Below are positions 4,075-6,088 of a DNA stretch of 6,088 bases, piece after piece (within the stretch, counting starts at the first letter, position 1; every line of letters begins with the position of its first letter). Position numbers and translations under genes: made by a program. Source of the DNA: CAZCBD01 sp964496755 (GTDB taxonomy: Bacteria; Bacteroidota; Ignavibacteria; Ignavibacteriales; Melioribacteraceae); NCBI GenBank assembly GCA_964496755.1, contig CAZCBD010000160.1:1-6088 (forward strand), in the 5' to 3' direction. Under the pieces are notes generated by a model. That model was not told the DNA's origin, did no database searches, and saw only the letters and a program-made list of their open reading frames with translations.

Positions 4075-6088
4075 TTATTTTCCTCTTAATTCCGCTTTAA
4101 ATTTTAATTTTACACTTTCAATAATATTCCAAAAATCTTTTTCGATGTCTTTGTCTGACAAAGTTCTTTTTTCATCAAAAAATTCCAACTCGAAAGCTAA
4201 ACTTTTTTTATCCTCGCCAATAGATTTATGCTCAAAAACATCGAACAGTCTTACATTTTTTAATAATTTAGGTGCATTGCTTTTAATAAATTTAACAACA
4301 TCCCCCGAATCAATGGTTTTATCTAAAACAACGGCAAAATCATTAACGATTTTCGGGTATTTTAAAAGATTCTTAAATTTTTCATTTCCTGATTTTAGTC
4401 CTTTTAACTTACTTAAATCAAAATCAAAAACAAAAACATCTTCGTCTATTTCAAATTTTTTAAGAACAGATTTTTTTATCTTTCCACCAAATCCTATTAT
4501 TTCTTTTTTGATGGTTTTGGGAATTTGATATTCAAAAATTTCATTTCCTTTTAGAGTATATGAATCCTTTGAAATTTTGTCAAGTGAAATTTTTCTTAAA
4601 AATTCGTTAACGTAACCTTTTAAATCATAAATATCAAATTTACGCTCTTTTTCATACCAATTATTTTCAACTACTGTACCTGCCACAAGTATCAAAAGAC
4701 TTTCTTTCTCTTCAAAATCATCAAAGCTATTTATGCTATCATTTATTTTATTAAAGGTTTTACCTATTTCAAAAAATTTCAGATTTTTTTCTTTAACTTT
4801 CAGATTTTTTGAAACCGAATAAAGTATTCCCGGAATTATCGAGGTTCTCAAATTTGACATTTCCGAGTTTTGTGGATTTAACACAGAAATATTTGCACCA
4901 AACATTTCAGCTACCGCTTGACTTAAAAGAGAGTTTGTAATTACTTCATAAAAACCCAAACCACATAGAATTTCTTTCGCTTTGTTGGCAAAAGCCGATT
5001 CATCGATTTTCTTTTCCAAAGTAACCGCTACTTTTTGAACTGCGGGAATTTCATCATAGCCATATATTCTGGCAATTTCTTCAATTAAATCAATCTCTCT
5101 CTCGATATCGTGTCTAAAAGATGGAACTGAAAAGTTAATTAAATCATCTTTTTCACTATTTATAGAAAAACCTAAATTCAGAAGAATTGTTTTAATCTTT
5201 TCTTTAGGAACTTCATAACCTAATATTTTGGCAACTCTACTAAATCTTAAGTCAACTTTTCGATATTGAATTTTGCTCGGGTAAACATCAATTTCACCTT
5301 TTGCAATTTCACCGTTAGAAATTTCCGAAATAATTGAAGCGCAGCGTCTTGCCGCCCAAACCGCAATTTCCGGATCACAGCCTCTTTCGAATCTAAAAGA
5401 AGCATCAGTAGAAAGATTTAATTTCTTAGCGGTTTTTCTAATTGCTGAAGGATGAAAGCAAGCACTTTCAATTAATATATTTTTTGTTTTTTCAGAAACT
5501 TCGGAATTTGCACCACCCATTACACCGGCAATAGCAACATTTTTCTCGGCATCACAAATCATTAAATCGGAGTCTGATAATTTTCTTTCCTTTGAATCCA
5601 GTGTTATAAATTTTTCATCGGCTTTGGCATTTTTTACAATTATTTTGTTTCCTACCAATTTATCTAAATCAAAAGCATGCAAAGGTTGGCCGATTTCATG
5701 TAAAACAAAATTGGTTGCATCAACTATGTTATTTATCGGCCTTAAGCCAATTGATTTCAATTTGCTTTTTAACCATTCGGGTGATTCTTTAATTTCAACG
5801 TTTCTAAGTACTTTTGCAACATACCTTGGAGCAGAAACATTATTTTCAACTTCAACAGATGCATATTCGAAAATGTCTTTTTCAGTTTCAATTAGCTTGT
5901 AAGGAGGAATTTTCAACGGCTTATTTAATAAAGCAGACAGATCTCTGGCTACACCAATATGACTTAAAGCATCAGCTCTGTTGGGTGTAATTGCAATATC
6001 GAAAATCACATCGGTTTGGTTAAAAACTTCCGCAAAAGGCGAACCAATTTCCAATTCCGAATCAAGTACCATTATACCTTCGTGATTA
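4075..6088 (-). CDS. pheT: Phenylalanine--tRNA ligase beta subunit (5'-truncated by window edge)
   Basis: Beta chain of the alpha2-beta2 phenylalanyl-tRNA synthetase, which charges tRNA-Phe; this chain carries tRNA-binding and editing domains. About 670 residues are visible of a family length near 800. The missing N-terminus should contain the EMAP-type tRNA-binding fold. The frame is open to the window edge (NHEGI precedes the Met at 6072), so that Met is internal. Numbering from it: ITPNRADALSHIGVARDLSALL (28-49, in two parts ITPNRADALSHIG and VARDLSALL); the B3/B4 editing region (about 80-235) with NNIVDATNFVLHEIGQPLHAFD and RFERGCDPE (227-235); the B5 domain (about 268-343) ending SFRHDIEREIDL and ARIYGYDEIP; the synthetase-like core (about 360-560) with NPQNSEMSNLRTSIIPGIL and FFEIGKTF; and the C-terminal FDX-ACB anticodon-binding domain (about 570-663, KYPKIVNDFAVVLD to the end). 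It is the first visible gene of the pheT–coiled-coil–zapA series. Confidence 0.97.
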   Translation of the reverse strand, partial: NHEGIMVLDSELEIGSPFAEVFNQTDVIFDIAITPNRADALSHIGVARDLSALLNKPLKIPPYKLIETEKDIFEYASVEVENNVSAPRYVAKVLRNVEIKESPEWLKSKLKSIGLRPINNIVDATNFVLHEIGQPLHAFDLDKLVGNKIIVKNAKADEKFITLDSKERKLSDSDLMICDAEKNVAIAGVMGGANSEVSEKTKNILIESACFHPSAIRKTAKKLNLSTDASFRFERGCDPEIAVWAARRCASIISEISNGEIAKGEIDVYPSKIQYRKVDLRFSRVAKILGYEVPKEKIKTILLNLGFSINSEKDDLINFSVPSFRHDIEREIDLIEEIARIYGYDEIPAVQKVAVTLEKKIDESAFANKAKEILCGLGFYEVITNSLLSQAVAEMFGANISVLNPQNSEMSNLRTSIIPGILYSVSKNLKVKEKNLKFFEIGKTFNKINDSINSFDDFEEKESLLILVAGTVVENNWYEKERKFDIYDLKGYVNEFLRKISLDKISKDSYTLKGNEIFEYQIPKTIKKEIIGFGGKIKKSVLKKFEIDEDVFVFDFDLSKLKGLKSGNEKFKNLLKYPKIVNDFAVVLDKTIDSGDVVKFIKSNAPKLLKNVRLFDVFEHKSIGEDKKSLAFELEFFDEKRTLSDKDIEKDFWNIIESVKLKFKAELRGK

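Noticed and set aside
4052..4528. A 158-codon open frame on the plus strand.
   Set aside because: It lies antisense inside the well-supported 3' end of pheT, encodes a Ser/Phe/Lys-rich low-information protein and lacks a credible ribosome-binding site.
6070..6072. ATG at 6072 as the start of pheT.
   Set aside because: The frame is open to the window edge and the preceding residues (NHEGI) continue the conserved PheT segment, so this Met is internal and the gene begins outside the window.

Overview
This AT-rich window encodes everything on the minus strand. In transcription order it holds: the 3' two-thirds of pheT, a small coiled-coil protein (ZapB-like by context), zapA, a structured RNA that I read as 6S RNA (ssrS), rny, coaE and a stand-alone proline dehydrogenase. 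A membrane-anchored RNase Y, a one-domain proline dehydrogenase and a zapA–rny linkage suggest the Bacteroidota/Ignavibacteriota/Chlorobiota neighbourhood. An AT-rich ignavibacterium-like organism is my best guess. This is inference from family knowledge; no rRNA or other taxonomic marker is present.

Layout. Positions 6088-4075 encode the PheRS beta chain, cut by the window edge at its N-terminus. Ten bases later comes a 102-aa coiled-coil protein (4064-3756), followed after 28 bases by ZapA (3727-3428). The 225 bases between ZapA and the true RNase Y start are not empty. They contain an approximately 195-nt RNA with a 13-bp closing helix, a large internal bubble with a hairpin on its 3' strand, a long irregular inner stem and a U-run at the 3' end. 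This is the architecture of 6S RNA, next to zapA, where ssrS lies in many bacteria. RNase Y (3202-1625) follows with a strong ribosome-binding site placed immediately after the RNA's U-run. A strong intrinsic terminator (1618-1589) separates rny from coaE (1561-965). A probable sigma-70-type promoter then precedes the proline dehydrogenase (900-1, GTG start), which ends exactly at the window edge.

How the genes fit together. The upstream block joins translation (PheRS), Z-ring assembly (ZapA and its small partner), global control of RNA polymerase (6S RNA) and mRNA turnover (RNase Y): housekeeping functions linked to growth rate. CoaE performs the last step of coenzyme A synthesis. The proline dehydrogenase seems to be a separate transcription unit for proline catabolism. 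Two automatic-looking start sites should be corrected. The longest rny frame runs backwards into the 6S RNA gene, and the longest coaE frame runs into the rny terminator. In both cases a Shine-Dalgarno sequence and family alignment point to the shorter start. I found no mobile element, CRISPR array, tRNA or rRNA. The most interesting part is the zapA–6S RNA–rny junction, with its competing RNA pairings.
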